DNA of 64,000 nt from Celeribacter litoreus (GTDB lineage: Bacteria; Pseudomonadota; Alphaproteobacteria; Rhodobacterales; Rhodobacteraceae). The translations under genes were made by a program, and so were the position numbers. Under the pieces are notes generated by a model that did not search any database, had not been told where the DNA came from, and saw nothing but the letters and a program-made list of their open reading frames with translations. Below are positions 1 to 9,791 of this stretch, in pieces. Where the stretch lies: positions 327,764 to 391,763 of the forward strand of contig NZ_JAIUFY010000008.1 in the NCBI RefSeq assembly GCF_020165855.1. The letters are read 5' to 3'. How positions within the stretch are numbered: position 1 is the first letter of the stretch; every line of letters begins with the position of its first letter.

Positions 1-813
1 GCCACGGTCGCGCGAAAACTCTGCGGCGACGTTCAGCACCTGAAAATCGACATACCCCCGAGAGGTGTAAAAATCAGTCAGGACGCGTTTATCAAACTCG
101 ATGCGGTCCTCTGCGTAGGTGTCCTGACCGACGATGAAGCGGAACAAACCTGCCTGCTTCGTTTCCAGAACGCGGCGCAGACGCGAGTCGCTATAGGAAC
201 GGTTACCGACAAAGCTCAACCGTTCGACTTCGACGCCTTTGCCTTCGGTCACTTCGAAGACCACATCAACGCGGTTGTCCGGACGGCGAATGATTTTGGG
301 CGTGACAGTTGCGATCAACTGCCCCTTCACCTCATAGGCCTCGGTGATGGCCGCAGCGTCTGCCTCAACGGTGGACGGGCTGTAAACGCGCCGGACTTTC
401 GTCACGAGAAGCGGCGTGAGCGCCTCATCGGACACGCGGCGATTGCCCTCGATGGAAATCGCGGAAACTACCGGGAATTCAACGACCTTGATCGTGAGCG
501 TGTTGCCACGCGGGATGAACTCGACCGTCTCGAAGAGACCTGACCCAAGAACATTCTGGTATGCGTCATTCAAAGCGGCGGCTGAGACGGTCTCACCGCG
601 CGTCAGGCCTGCATAGGACAGAACGGTGTCGGCGGAGACTCGCTCTGTGCCCTCAATGACGACAGACGTGAAACGGTAATCCTGAGCATAGGCCGGGGCG
701 GTAAACGCCGTATATGAAACCGAGGTGGTGGCGAAGGCGGCAAAGGACAAAACAAATGCGCGCGCCGTTTTTCGGGTGGTCGCACGCAGGGATCGCTGAT
801 CGAATGAGGACAT
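1..813 (-). CDS. bamA: Outer membrane protein assembly factor BamA (partial, N-terminal part)
   Basis: The reading frame starts at an ATG at 811-813 and runs off the left edge of the window, so only the first 271 codons are seen. It begins with a basic stretch and a hydrophobic signal peptide ending near AYAQD. Repeated POTRA-like units follow, with phrases such as VVIEGTERV, ISIEGNRRV and LSFVGNRSY. BamA folds beta-barrel proteins into the outer membrane; the POTRA repeats bind the other Bam subunits in the periplasm. It lies downstream of rseP in the usual alphaproteobacterial order. The barrel domain is outside the window, so its integrity cannot be judged. Confidence 0.93.
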   Translation of the reverse strand, partial: MSSFDQRSLRATTRKTARAFVLSFAAFATTSVSYTAFTAPAYAQDYRFTSVVIEGTERVSADTVLSYAGLTRGETVSAAALNDAYQNVLGSGLFETVEFIPRGNTLTIKVVEFPVVSAISIEGNRRVSDEALTPLLVTKVRRVYSPSTVEADAAAITEAYEVKGQLIATVTPKIIRRPDNRVDVVFEVTEGKGVEVERLSFVGNRSYSDSRLRRVLETKQAGLFRFIVGQDTYAEDRIEFDKRVLTDFYTSRGYVDFQVLNVAAEFSRDRG

Positions 814-1040
814 GGCAGCCTTCTCGAGTTTCTCACAAGTTTATTGCTGAGTAACGGCTCTCTGGCCCCTTGTCAAAAACCATCGGCGCCGTGCTCGCGC
901 GACATGGGAGCACAGCATAGGGGTGCATGCAACGCGCGTTAGCGCAACATGTGGAGATTTCAGGCATTTAGTCTGTGAAAGCGGCAAGATACGGCTCAAC
1001 CGTCCGAATGCGAAAGGCACCTGTGCGCCTCAACCCGTCC

Positions 1041-1172
1041 TCAGAGGAAGAGCTGTCCGAAGAAGGATCCTGCCACCAGCGCCACACAGATCGTGAGCGC
1101 GTATAGAAGCCGGTCCCAGTTCAGATCGGCGAGTTGCGAAAGGCTGCGGTAGCCAGCGCGAATTGCAGTCAT
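1041..1172 (-). CDS. Small single-pass membrane peptide, 43 aa
   Basis: A short frame reads MTAIRAGYRSLSQLADL and continues into one hydrophobic segment (about residues 21-40) ending FFGQLFL. A strong GGAGG lies five bases before the ATG, which favours this start over a longer 60-aa version. It sits between rseP and bamA on the same strand. No family is recognised. One transmembrane helix with an N-terminal cytoplasmic tail is the likely topology. The convincing ribosome site and the conserved setting are the reasons for calling it a gene. Confidence 0.55.
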   Translation of the reverse strand: MTAIRAGYRSLSQLADLNWDRLLYALTICVALVAGSFFGQLFL

Positions 1173-1380
1173 CGATGCCTCCTCGGGCTCGCCCGCGCGA
1201 CACAAGTGCGCGGAATGGGTCAATCCTCACGGTTGACTTCTGGTTAGAGCCCTATCGCGACAATATGGCAGGATTTGGACATATCCAGATATCCTGCGCA
1301 TCCGAACACAAAACCGTGAGCGAGCGTGTCAGCCGCGCAACACCTCTAAGTTGCGCTCCCAGTCGCCAACCTCGCAGGGC

Positions 1381-2730
1381 TTATTTGCAGAAAAGATCCG
1401 ATCCAAGGCCCATGATCATAAAAGTCAGAACAACAGCGAGCCCAATGGTCATCATGATGCCCACGGCCCGATCCGGAAGCGGTTTACCGCGCACCGCCTC
1501 AAAGGCATAGAACACGAGGTGCCCACCGTCGAGCACGGGAATCGGGAACAGGTTAATCAGGCCAATCGCAGTGGATAGCATTGCAATGGTCCAGACAAAG
1601 CTCGTCGCACCATCAGACGCGGACGAAGACACAACCTCTGCAATGCCGACGGGACCGGACAGGTTGCACGCAGAAATCGCGCCCGTAATCATGTGCCACA
1701 GACCGGACAAAGACATCGATATCACGCTCCATACGCCCGTTAGACCGGAAACAATCGCCTCACCCAAACCGACAGGCTCAGTCCCGACGGAAAAGACCAG
1801 TCCACCGTTGATCCCAATGAGCCAACGGGTCTCGAAACCGCCCTCTTCCGACGGAAGGTCACGCCGGCGCGGTTCCAGCGTCGTCTCAAAGGTCTCGCCC
1901 CCCGCCTCTGTCTCACGCCAGATCGTGAGTGTCATCGCAGCGCCATCGTGGCTCCCGACATACTCCTGCAAATCCCAGAAGGTCGGAACCACTTCCCCAT
2001 CCAGATGGGTAATCACATCTCCGCTCTCGAGTCCCGCATCACGCGCTGCGGACTTGGGCGAGACACCGGCGGCAATGACCGGATACGGATAGGGACCATC
2101 GACAGTTACCTCCGCACCGTTACGCTCCACGGTGTAGGAAACCATCATCTTGCGCGTCAGATCTTCTTTGATGAAATCAATGAGTTCTGTGGGCTCCGGA
2201 ATCTCCTGCCCGTCAATGGCAAGGATCACATCGCCGCTCTGGAGTTCATTCACGAAAGGAGTCGGCGTGATCTCTTCGACGATCACAGTGTCTCCGACAC
2301 GGCCGGCAAAGAGCATAAATGCTGCAAAGATCAGGAACGAAAAGATGAAGTTGAAGATGGGACCAGCGGCCACAGTCGCCGTACGCGCCCAAAGCGGGGC
2401 GCCGGGCATGGTGTGGCGGGCTTCTTCTTCGCTCAGACCCTCGACCGCGTGGGCGTCCGGCGCAGAAGCCGCGTTTGCGTCCCCCGCAAATTTCACATAG
2501 CCGCCCAGAGGCAGTGCCGCGATTTGCCAGACAGTGCCGCGTTTATCCGTGCGTTGCCAAAGCGGTTTGCCAAAACCGATGGAGAACACCTCGGCTCTGA
2601 TCCCGGACCAGCGACCAACGATGTAGTGGCCGTATTCATGAACCGTCACGATGATCGACAGGGCAATGATAAACGACACAAGCGTATAGGCCGTGCCCCC
2701 CACTCCGCTCACAAGCGTGCTCAGATCCAT
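1381..2730 (-). CDS. rseP: RIP metalloprotease RseP (site-2 protease)
   Basis: A 449-aa inner-membrane zinc protease. The metal site HEYGH is at residues 31-35 inside the first membrane helix, and the second metal motif PVLDGGH is near the C-terminus. Two PDZ-like segments lie between them (GDVILAIDGQ; SGDVITHLDGE). The family cleaves membrane-embedded anti-sigma factors and remnant signal peptides; in E. coli it releases sigma-E after envelope stress. It follows dxr with a 15-base gap and precedes bamA, the usual order, which links it to outer-membrane biogenesis. AGAGG lies about nine bases before the ATG. Length and motifs are normal. Confidence 0.96.
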   Translation of the reverse strand: MDLSTLVSGVGGTAYTLVSFIIALSIIVTVHEYGHYIVGRWSGIRAEVFSIGFGKPLWQRTDKRGTVWQIAALPLGGYVKFAGDANAASAPDAHAVEGLSEEEARHTMPGAPLWARTATVAAGPIFNFIFSFLIFAAFMLFAGRVGDTVIVEEITPTPFVNELQSGDVILAIDGQEIPEPTELIDFIKEDLTRKMMVSYTVERNGAEVTVDGPYPYPVIAAGVSPKSAARDAGLESGDVITHLDGEVVPTFWDLQEYVGSHDGAAMTLTIWRETEAGGETFETTLEPRRRDLPSEEGGFETRWLIGINGGLVFSVGTEPVGLGEAIVSGLTGVWSVISMSLSGLWHMITGAISACNLSGPVGIAEVVSSSASDGATSFVWTIAMLSTAIGLINLFPIPVLDGGHLVFYAFEAVRGKPLPDRAVGIMMTIGLAVVLTFMIMGLGSDLFCK

Positions 2731-2745
2731 GAAATCAAACCTCTT

Positions 2746-3909
2746 TTAATTCGAGTGACCCGCGAAAACACGGTCCCGAGCCTCTTTATCCGCTTCGAGC
2801 ACCATATCCAAGGTCATGGACCGACCCGCGAGGCTCACAGAGTCTGACATTTCGGTCAGAACACGCTCGACGTGGCGGGCCATATCGAGAAATCCGATCT
2901 TGTTCGCGATGAAGAGATCGAGTGCCGCCTCTTTCGCGGCGTTGAACACCGCGCCAGAAAGGCCGCCCGTGGCCATAACTTCCTGCGCGAGACGCAGTGC
3001 AGGGAAACGGACTTGGTCCGGCGCCTCAAACCGAAGCGTGCCGACTTTTGCGAGATCGAGGCGCGCAACCGGCAGGTCGCGACGTTCGGGCCAGTGCAGC
3101 GCATAGCCGATGGCGTGACGCATATCGGGGGCACCGAGGTGGGCCATGAGGGCACCATCTTTGAAGCCCACGAGCGCATGAACGTAAGACCCGGGGTGGA
3201 CGAGCACCTCGATCTGATCCGGCGTGAACCCGAAGTATTCTTTTGTTTCAATTAGTTCTAGCGCCTTATTGAACATGGAAGCGCTGTCAATCGTGATGCG
3301 CTGCCCCATATCCCAACTTGGATGCTGGCTCGCTTGCTCGAGCGTCGCGCCTTCGAGTTGCTCAAGAGACCAATCGCGGAACGGACCGCCGGAGGCGGTG
3401 ATGATTACGCGCTCGACCTCGGATTTGTCCTCACCGACGAGGCCTTGGAACACGGCAGAGTGCTCGGAATCGACCGGAAGGATACGTGCCCCATGGCTCT
3501 GCGCAGACCCGAGCAAAAGTGGGCCGGCAGTCACGAGGCTCTCTTTGTTGGCGAGTGCCAGCGTCGTGCCGTGGCGCAAAGCGTGGAGACCGGGGGCAAG
3601 CCCCGCCGCGCCGACGATGGCGGACATGATCCAATCTGCTTCGCGGTCTGCAGCCTCCAAAAGCGCGTGCGGGCCAGCCGCCGCGTGGACACCACTGCCC
3701 GCGAGTGCCGCTCTAAGATCAGAAAGGCGGTTCTCGTAGGCCGTCACAGCCACGTCCGCGCCGAACTCGATCGCGTCCTTCGCAAGCTGATCAATGTTCC
3801 CGCCGCCCGTCAGCGCAACGATGTCATAGGATTCTTTGTCCCGCCGGATGAGGTCCAGTGTGGATTGGCCGATGGAGCCCGTCGCCCCGAAGATGGAAAT
3901 ACGTCGCAT
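2746..3909 (-). CDS. dxr: 1-deoxy-D-xylulose 5-phosphate reductoisomerase
   Basis: A 387-aa cytoplasmic enzyme of the MEP isoprenoid pathway. It converts DXP to 2-C-methyl-D-erythritol 4-phosphate with NADPH. The N-terminus carries the dinucleotide-binding motif GATGSIGQST (residues 8-17). The metal and substrate motifs LANKESLV, PVDSEHSA and ITASGGPFR follow in the right order. A Shine-Dalgarno-like AAGGCGG precedes the ATG. It lies seven bases after cdsA and just before rseP, so these are co-transcribed. The order uppS-cdsA-dxr couples isoprenoid supply to lipid-carrier synthesis. Confidence 0.96.
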   Translation of the reverse strand: MRRISIFGATGSIGQSTLDLIRRDKESYDIVALTGGGNIDQLAKDAIEFGADVAVTAYENRLSDLRAALAGSGVHAAAGPHALLEAADREADWIMSAIVGAAGLAPGLHALRHGTTLALANKESLVTAGPLLLGSAQSHGARILPVDSEHSAVFQGLVGEDKSEVERVIITASGGPFRDWSLEQLEGATLEQASQHPSWDMGQRITIDSASMFNKALELIETKEYFGFTPDQIEVLVHPGSYVHALVGFKDGALMAHLGAPDMRHAIGYALHWPERRDLPVARLDLAKVGTLRFEAPDQVRFPALRLAQEVMATGGLSGAVFNAAKEAALDLFIANKIGFLDMARHVERVLTEMSDSVSLAGRSMTLDMVLEADKEARDRVFAGHSN

Positions 3910-3916
3910 AGCCGCC

Positions 3917-4627
3917 TTAGCCGAAACTTATTGCGAGAAAGAAATAGAGTGCCCCGATGGCCAGAAGCGCGTCGAACCGGTCGAGAACGCCGCCGTGTCC
4001 GGGGATGATGTGAGAGCTGTCCTTGACCCCCATTCGACGCTTGAGCGCACTTTCAAGCATGTCGCCCATCTGAGAGGCGAAGGCCAACAGCACGGAGCCG
4101 ATCACGAAGGGAAGGAAAGGCAAGAAATCTTCGGGCATCCACTGGTGGCACAGCGCCGCGAGCGCGCCCACGCCAACCCAGCCACCGACAATGCCTGCCC
4201 ATGTTTTTTTGGGCGAAACCTTCGGCCAGAACTTGGGGCCGCCGATCGCTTTGCCGACGAGGTATCCGAGACTGTCAGAGGTGATCACGAGTGCGATGGC
4301 ATAGAGCAGCACCGCACGCCCACCGTGATAGGACAGTTCGAGCAACCCGAGCGCCCCGAAGATCACAATCATCGTATAGAGCAACAGCCAGAGCCAGTCT
4401 TTGACCGTCATCCCAAAGGCTCTGAGCTTGAGCCGGAGCATATTCGACAGTTCCCAAAGGCCAATCAGCGCAGCGAGTAGAACGAGACCTCGAAACGCCG
4501 CGTGTCCCTGAAGAATAGCCCCCAGTCCGAGCGCGATCATCACAATCGCGGACAGGATACGGGGCATCAGGTCGCGCCATTTGCTCCGCTTCTGCGCAAT
4601 CTCGACTTCTGGGAGCCGCGAGGTCAC
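3917..4627 (-). CDS. cdsA: Phosphatidate cytidylyltransferase
   Basis: A multi-span membrane enzyme that makes CDP-diacylglycerol from phosphatidate and CTP, the branch point for bacterial phospholipids. The family signature appears near the C-terminus (KRRMGVKDSSHIIPGHGGVLDRFDA, positions roughly 4047-3973), preceded by several hydrophobic helices. I chose the GTG at 4625-4627: it overlaps the uppS stop codon (GTGA) and has GGAG seven bases upstream. This gives 236 aa; a longer reading to an ATG at 4678 lies inside uppS and is less likely. The overlap suggests translational coupling with uppS. Confidence 0.93.
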   Translation of the reverse strand: MTSRLPEVEIAQKRSKWRDLMPRILSAIVMIALGLGAILQGHAAFRGLVLLAALIGLWELSNMLRLKLRAFGMTVKDWLWLLLYTMIVIFGALGLLELSYHGGRAVLLYAIALVITSDSLGYLVGKAIGGPKFWPKVSPKKTWAGIVGGWVGVGALAALCHQWMPEDFLPFLPFVIGSVLLAFASQMGDMLESALKRRMGVKDSSHIIPGHGGVLDRFDALLAIGALYFFLAISFG

Positions 4628-5364
4628 GCCTTTACTCCACCGAAACGCCGTTCGCGCCCTGCGAAACGGCTCACACAAGACCGGAACACGTCGGACGTGA
4701 AATCGGGCCAGAGCGTATCAATGAATTCGTATTCCGAATAGGCGGACTGCCACAGCAGGAAGTTTGAAATCCGCGCCTCACCGGACGTCCGGATCACAAG
4801 ATCAGGATCCGGCAGAACGCGTGTATCGAGATATCCCGTCAGGGTCGTTTCATCGACGGACGTCGGATCAAGCTTGCCGGAGGCCACATCACAGGCCATT
4901 TCCTTGACCGCTCGGGCCACTTCGTCACGGCCACCGTAGTTGATCGCAATCGTCAGGTGCACCTTTTCATTGTGCTCCGTCCTCCGCTCGAGATCATCCA
5001 TCATCGCCTGGAGTTTGCCATCGAGGCGCACGCGGTCCCCGATGAAACGGACGCGCACGCCTTCTTTCACGAGGCCCTTCATCTCCGCGCTGATGTAGCG
5101 CCGGAACAAAGACATGAGGCCGGAGACCTCGGATTGTGTGCGCTTCCAGTTCTCGGTCGAGAAAGCGAAAATCGTGAGGTATTTCACTCCGACATCCGGA
5201 CAGGCACGGACGATTTCCTTGACACGTTTCGCACCGGCATGATGCCCGAAAAGACGCGGCTTACCCTGCGCCTGCGCCCATCGACCGTTGCCATCCATAA
5301 TGATGGCAACGTGTTTCGGGCAATTCGGAATCGGAGCCTCAACTGTCGGATGCCGGTCGCTCAT
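4624..5364 (-). CDS. uppS: Undecaprenyl diphosphate synthase (cis-prenyltransferase)
   Basis: A cytoplasmic cis-prenyltransferase that makes the C55 lipid carrier for peptidoglycan and O-antigen. The diagnostic IIMDGNGRWA motif lies near the N-terminus, followed by FAFSTENWKR and the C-terminal DLVIRTSGEARISNF. The start MSDRHP at 5364 gives 246 aa, close to the family norm, with AAAGG about eight bases upstream. Upstream alternatives at 5388 (ATG) and 5427 (TTG) add non-conserved sequence. It follows frr and overlaps cdsA by four bases. Confidence 0.94.
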   Translation of the reverse strand: MSDRHPTVEAPIPNCPKHVAIIMDGNGRWAQAQGKPRLFGHHAGAKRVKEIVRACPDVGVKYLTIFAFSTENWKRTQSEVSGLMSLFRRYISAEMKGLVKEGVRVRFIGDRVRLDGKLQAMMDDLERRTEHNEKVHLTIAINYGGRDEVARAVKEMACDVASGKLDPTSVDETTLTGYLDTRVLPDPDLVIRTSGEARISNFLLWQSAYSEYEFIDTLWPDFTSDVFRSCVSRFAGRERRFGGVKA

Positions 5365-5427
5365 CTTTGGCCTTTTCGTCACTCTCATGATTGGCGACGG
5401 AAAAGAGTTTTCCGAGGCCGGTCTCAA

Positions 5428-5988
5428 TCAGACCTGCATGATCTCTTCCTGCTTATGCGCGAGAAGTGCATCAATATCCTTAATATGTTTGTCGGTCAGG
5501 TCCTGAACTTCGGATTCCCAGAACTTCTGATCATCGTCGGACATCCCGTCCTTGTGCTTTTTGATCTGCTGCATGCCGTCCTGACGCACGTTGCGCACGG
5601 CAACACGGGCGTGCTCGGCGTATTGGCCTGCGACTTTGGTCAGCTCGCGACGACGCTCTTCGTTGAGCTCCGGAATCGGCAGCATGATGATCGTGCCATT
5701 CAGCTGCGGGTTGATTCCGAGACCGGATTCACGGATCGCTTTCTCGACTTTGTTGACGAGCGCTTTATCCCACACGTTGATCGTGACCATACGCGGCTCC
5801 GGCACGTTCACGGTGCCAACCTGGTTGATCGGCGTCATCGCGCCGTAGGCATCGACCATAATCGGCTCAAGCATGGAGCCCGACGCGCGGCCTGTCCGCA
5901 GCGAGGCAAATTCGGTGCGCAAATTGCCAATCGCGCCATCCATACGTTTTTTGAGGTCGTCAGTATCGAGTTCGAACTCTTCGGACAT
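5428..5988 (-). CDS. frr: Ribosome recycling factor
   Basis: 186 aa. RRF acts with EF-G to split the post-termination ribosome. Recognisable segments are LRTGRAS, the [19 protein letters not shown] region, and the C-terminal three-helix bundle ([21 protein letters not shown]). The ATG at 5988 has AGGGGA about eight bases upstream; an extension to 6015 adds nine codons and is less likely. It lies between pyrH and uppS, the standard order. Confidence 0.96.
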   Translation of the reverse strand: MSEEFELDTDDLKKRMDGAIGNLRTEFASLRTGRASGSMLEPIMVDAYGAMTPINQVGTVNVPEPRMVTINVWDKALVNKVEKAIRESGLGINPQLNGTIIMLPIPELNEERRRELTKVAGQYAEHARVAVRNVRQDGMQQIKKHKDGMSDDDQKFWESEVQDLTDKHIKDIDALLAHKQEEIMQV

Positions 5989-6155
5989 GGGTATTTCCCC
6001 TTCTTTCACTCGCATTCGATGTTGCTGTGTCAGTGCACGGCTCAGGAAGCTGGTCTGATCGTTGCTGCTTTCAATAAGGCACGGGCAGAGGCTTGTATAG
6101 CCCTTGCCCGCAGACCGTAATCGGCTCTCTCAGATCTCGCCCCCGAGCATGCCTG

Positions 6156-6905
6156 TCAGTTGACCAAGGTGTAGGTGCCCTCGCCCGCGAGGATGGAGCG
6201 GAACCCGCCCTCTGCGTCGAGCGGGAACACAATCAGCGGCAGGTTGTTGTCGCGTGCCAGCGCAATGGCGGAGGCGTCCATCACTTTGAGATTCTTGCGC
6301 AGGACTTCATCGTAGGACACATGATCATAGCGCTTCGCGTCCGGGTTGGTTTTCGGGTCCTTGTCGTAGACGCCGTCCACCCCGTTTTTCCCCATAAAGA
6401 TCGCCTCACAGGCCATCTCGTTCGCACGGAGCGTCGCAGCAGTGTCGGTGGTGAAATACGGGTTGCCGGTGCCTGCGGCGAAAATACAAATCCGCTTTTT
6501 CTCAAGGTGACGCACAGCACGGCGGCGGATGTAGGGTTCGGCGACCTCGTTCATCGTGATCGCGGAGATCACACGGGTGTGGATACCGAGGCCCTCAAGC
6601 GCCGCCTGCATCCCTAGCGCGTTCATAACAGTCGCGAGCATTCCCATATAGTCGGCCGTCGTGCGCTCCATCCCCTGAGCAGAGCCCTGAAGCCCGCGGA
6701 AAATGTTGCCGCCACCGATGACCATACAAATCTCGACACCGAGATCATGGACGGTTTTGACCTCACGCGCGATGCGTTCGACGGTCGGCGGATGCAGGCC
6801 AAAGCCCTGATCCCCCATGAGCGCCTCACCTGAGATTTTCAAAAGCACACGTTTATATTTCGTGGCAGGATGATCCTGTCCCGGCTGGCTGCTCGCGTCA
6901 GTCAT
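6156..6905 (-). CDS. pyrH: UMP kinase
   Basis: 249 aa, amino-acid-kinase fold. It phosphorylates UMP to UDP in pyrimidine nucleotide synthesis. Motifs seen: [13 protein letters not shown] at the N-terminus, [23 protein letters not shown] and [16 protein letters not shown]. The ATG at 6905 has GGGGA upstream; a 300-aa reading from 7058 would use the intergenic region and is rejected. It is the first gene of the minus-strand envelope cluster. The usual upstream rpsB-tsf pair is absent; a divergent miaA is there instead. Confidence 0.96.
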   Translation of the reverse strand: MTDASSQPGQDHPATKYKRVLLKISGEALMGDQGFGLHPPTVERIAREVKTVHDLGVEICMVIGGGNIFRGLQGSAQGMERTTADYMGMLATVMNALGMQAALEGLGIHTRVISAITMNEVAEPYIRRRAVRHLEKKRICIFAAGTGNPYFTTDTAATLRANEMACEAIFMGKNGVDGVYDKDPKTNPDAKRYDHVSYDEVLRKNLKVMDASAIALARDNNLPLIVFPLDAEGGFRSILAGEGTYTLVN

Positions 6906-6936
6906 GAGGTGTCCCCGATCTGAATGGTGTTTTGAG

Positions 6937-6956
6937 GCAAAATGATCGAATTTTGC
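6937..6956. repeat. Inverted repeat in the pyrH-miaA divergent region
   Basis: GCAAAAT (6937-6943) and ATTTTGC (6950-6956) form a perfect 7-bp inverted repeat with a 6-base spacer. It lies just upstream of pyrH in the only AT-rich part of the divergent region. It could be an operator or an mRNA leader hairpin. Confidence 0.3.
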
Positions 6957-7038
6957 GTCAGGTTCAATGCAAGGAATTTGGATTTTTTCCCCTTTACCCC
7001 TCTGGACAACTGCGCTTGTGCGTGCCACCCGCGAAAGT

Positions 7039-7926
7039 ATGGCTCTTCCGCATGACATATCCGCCGAGTTGCCCGTGTTGATTGCGGGTCCGACTGCCTC
7101 GGGAAAATCCGCGCTCGCGCTCGAGATCGCGGAGACACAGGGCGGTGTGATTGTGAATGCGGATGCACTGCAGGTCTTTGAAAATTGGCGTGTTTTGACC
7201 GCGCGCCCCTCTGAGGAAGACGATGCACGCGCGCCGCATCGCCTTTACGGGCATGTCGCCGGAGACGCGTTTTATTCCGTCGGTCACTGGCTTCGCGATG
7301 TCACGCAGTTTCTCTCCGGCGGCGCACGTCCGATCATTGTCGGCGGCACGGGGCTTTATTTCACGGCGCTGACCGAAGGCCTCGTGGAGATCCCCGAAAC
7401 ACCGAGTGAAATCCGTGCTGAGGCGGACGCGCGGCGCGAGGTGGACGGCGATCATGCGGGCCTCTTGGCCGAACTCGACGCCGAAGACCCGCAAACGGCG
7501 GGCAAAATCGATCGCCTGAACCCCATGCGCGTCCAGCGGGCGTGGGAAGTGCTGCGCGCCACAGGTCGCGGTCTCGCTGCATGGCAAGCCGATACCCCGC
7601 CCCCGCTTCTGCCCCTCAAGGACTGTCAGCCTTATGTGATGGATGCGGACAAAGAGTGGCTCAACGAACGCATCGCGCGGCGATTCGGGTTAATGCTTGA
7701 ACAGGGTGCATTGGAAGAGGCAGAGGCCAATTTGCCGACATGGGACCCGAAAGCGCCCTCCTCCAAGGCGATTGGCGCCCCCGAATTGATCGCGTATCTG
7801 CGGGGAGACCTCACGCTTGAGGCCGCCCAAGAGGCCGCAACCATCGCAACACGGCAATATGCGAAGCGCCAACGCACATGGTTTAGAGCGCGAATGAAGG
7901 CCTACCACAAGATATCGCTGCCCTAA
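7039..7926 (+). CDS. miaA: tRNA dimethylallyltransferase
   Basis: 295 aa from the ATG at 7039. MiaA adds a dimethylallyl group to adenosine-37 of tRNAs that read UNN codons, using DMAPP. The P-loop [11 protein letters not shown] is near the N-terminus, followed by VNADALQVF (family DSMQVY region) and GGTGLYF. The C-terminal [10 protein letters not shown] motif is the family's RNA-contact region. The ribosome site is weak, and an upstream start (to 6967) in the same frame cannot be excluded. It is transcribed away from pyrH. Confidence 0.93.
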   Translation: MALPHDISAELPVLIAGPTASGKSALALEIAETQGGVIVNADALQVFENWRVLTARPSEEDDARAPHRLYGHVAGDAFYSVGHWLRDVTQFLSGGARPIIVGGTGLYFTALTEGLVEIPETPSEIRAEADARREVDGDHAGLLAELDAEDPQTAGKIDRLNPMRVQRAWEVLRATGRGLAAWQADTPPPLLPLKDCQPYVMDADKEWLNERIARRFGLMLEQGALEEAEANLPTWDPKAPSSKAIGAPELIAYLRGDLTLEAAQEAATIATRQYAKRQRTWFRARMKAYHKISLP

Positions 7927-8051
7927 GCAGGGATCGCGGACACATTACAAATACAACATACCTCATTGAAAAGACGATATTTTCTTTGACAGATTGCCGC
8001 TCATGGTTACGGTTTTGACGAAGTTGGACAAACCGAACAAGAACGAGTGCG

Positions 8052-9005
8052 ATGAGCGACACGCCTTTCCGTCAAATATTCAAAACCATGCCCCTGGGCG
8101 AAATGACTGATACAGCGCCTCAGGCCAAAACACCTGTAAAGGCGCGGGCCAAAGCTCCGAAACCCTCCTCACAAGCATCCCGGCCAAAGGCAAAGATCAC
8201 CGAGATCCCGCAGCAGGCGGATTACCGTGTTCTGCCGCTCGGTCGTGGCACGGGCGCGCTTTCTCCGGCGATGAAATGGCGGACCGAAGCGATGCGCAGC
8301 CACCGCAGCCCGTCTTTCCTCTGGTTCACCCGTGGGCAAGGACGGATCACCGTCTCCGGTGTGACGCGTGGATTCGGGCCGCATAACCTCATCTACCTTC
8401 CGACCCGCACCATGTATGGCTTTGAACCGGTCGGACAGGTCATGGGGTATCGGGTCCACCTGCCCGACGATCCGGCGCTCTACCTACCCGAAGAACCGCT
8501 CCACATGCGGTTCCGCGAGGTGATCCAGCAAAACGAGATCACAGGCCTGATCGAAACCCTTCAAAAAGAGATTGAAAGCGACCGTCCGGGACGTGAGCGC
8601 GCGATGGCGCTTCATGGTGGGATGATTTCTCTGTGGCTAGAGCGACAAATCTCGATCATGCCGGAGTATGACCTGACTCCCGACGCCTCGCGCCGGATTG
8701 CGGCGGCGTTTACGTCGCTCGTCGAAAGCGAACTGGATGCGTCGCTGGGCGTGTCGCATTTCGCGCATCAGCTTGGCGTCACGCCGACGCACTTGTCGCG
8801 GGCGTGTAATATCGCCTGCGGGCGGTCGGCCTCAGCGATCCTCGCAGACCGCCTGCACTATGAAGCGCGTCGGATGTTGGCGGAGACGGATTTACCGATC
8901 AAGGACGTGGCCGAAAAGCTAGGATTTCAGTCTGCGGCCTATTTCTCGCGCGCGTTTCACAAGCACACAGGCCTCTCACCGCGAGAGTTTCGTCAATCTG
9001 CGTGA
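8052..9005 (+). CDS. AraC-family transcriptional regulator
   Basis: 317 aa. The N-terminal 55 residues are Ala/Lys/Pro-rich and probably disordered. A cupin-like sensing region follows (residues about 70-170, with GQGRITVSG and FGPHNLIYLP). The C-terminal AraC DNA-binding domain has two helix-turn-helix motifs: LGVTPTHLSRAC and the signature IKDVAEKLGFQSAAYFSRAFHK, ending GLSPREFRQ. Ligand and targets are unknown. It is a single gene, convergent with the transglycosylase gene two bases beyond its end. Confidence 0.88.
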   Translation: MSDTPFRQIFKTMPLGEMTDTAPQAKTPVKARAKAPKPSSQASRPKAKITEIPQQADYRVLPLGRGTGALSPAMKWRTEAMRSHRSPSFLWFTRGQGRITVSGVTRGFGPHNLIYLPTRTMYGFEPVGQVMGYRVHLPDDPALYLPEEPLHMRFREVIQQNEITGLIETLQKEIESDRPGRERAMALHGGMISLWLERQISIMPEYDLTPDASRRIAAAFTSLVESELDASLGVSHFAHQLGVTPTHLSRACNIACGRSASAILADRLHYEARRMLAETDLPIKDVAEKLGFQSAAYFSRAFHKHTGLSPREFRQSA

Positions 9006-9007
9006 TC

Positions 9008-9637
9008 TTATGATCCGTAGATGACTTCGACGTAATTCATCGTCTCTTTGTACGGAGGCACACCGTTGTATTTTTCAACGGCGAGCGGTCCGGCGTTATA
9101 GGCCGCGAGCGCGAGCCGCCAGTTGCCGAATTTGTTGTACATCATCCGCAAATACCGCGCCCCGCCTTCGAGGTTCTGGTGCGGATCGTTCGGGTTGACC
9201 TGCAAGAGGCGCGCTGTATCGGGCATCAGTTGCGCCAAGCCATAGGCCCCCGCATGCGACCGCGCTGTCGGGTTCCAGCCGCTCTCCTGCTGCACGAGGC
9301 GCAGGAAGAGATCAGTCGGCACACCGTGTTTACGCGCCATGGCTTCCGCGACGGGCAGGTATTCGCCCTTGTAAGCGCCGTTATACGCGGGGCTGATCCC
9401 GTCCGCTCCAAACCGCTCCGGCTTGAGCGCGTAGGCATTGGAGTATTGATCCGCCGCGCGTCCGTCGAGCACATCGAGCTGGGATGCAAAGAGATCAACG
9501 CGGTTTCGCGAGGAAAACAAATCTTCGGCGACCGTCGCAGTGCCCAACAGGGCCAGACCCGCTGCCAAAATCCCGAGATGCACAAATTTCCGGTATCCGG
9601 AACCGATGGGGGCCGTGTGACGCGAAAAACAACTCAT
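9008..9637 (-). CDS. Lytic murein transglycosylase (SLT domain), secreted
   Basis: 209 aa with an N-terminal hydrophobic signal segment (about residues 20-38). The C-terminal half is a goose-lysozyme/SLT fold: [13 protein letters not shown] holds the catalytic glutamate, then [13 protein letters not shown] and [10 protein letters not shown]. Such enzymes cleave peptidoglycan glycan strands to leave anhydro-muramic ends. The short length fits a stand-alone remodelling enzyme rather than Slt70. The region before the SLT domain (residues about 45-95) is not recognised. The start has only a weak ribosome site. Confidence 0.85.
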   Translation of the reverse strand: MSCFSRHTAPIGSGYRKFVHLGILAAGLALLGTATVAEDLFSSRNRVDLFASQLDVLDGRAADQYSNAYALKPERFGADGISPAYNGAYKGEYLPVAEAMARKHGVPTDLFLRLVQQESGWNPTARSHAGAYGLAQLMPDTARLLQVNPNDPHQNLEGGARYLRMMYNKFGNWRLALAAYNAGPLAVEKYNGVPPYKETMNYVEVIYGS

Positions 9638-9791
9638 TGTAGGAAGCCACTCGATTGTTACGCGCGCACTTTAGCCCGCTTGGTCAAACATTCCAAGTCT
9701 CTGCGCCGGATCAGCGGAGTTTTGCCTTGCGACCCCTGCCCGATGAGTGGTGTAAGGAGGATCAACAGGGAATCTCGATGGAGTAGAACGT

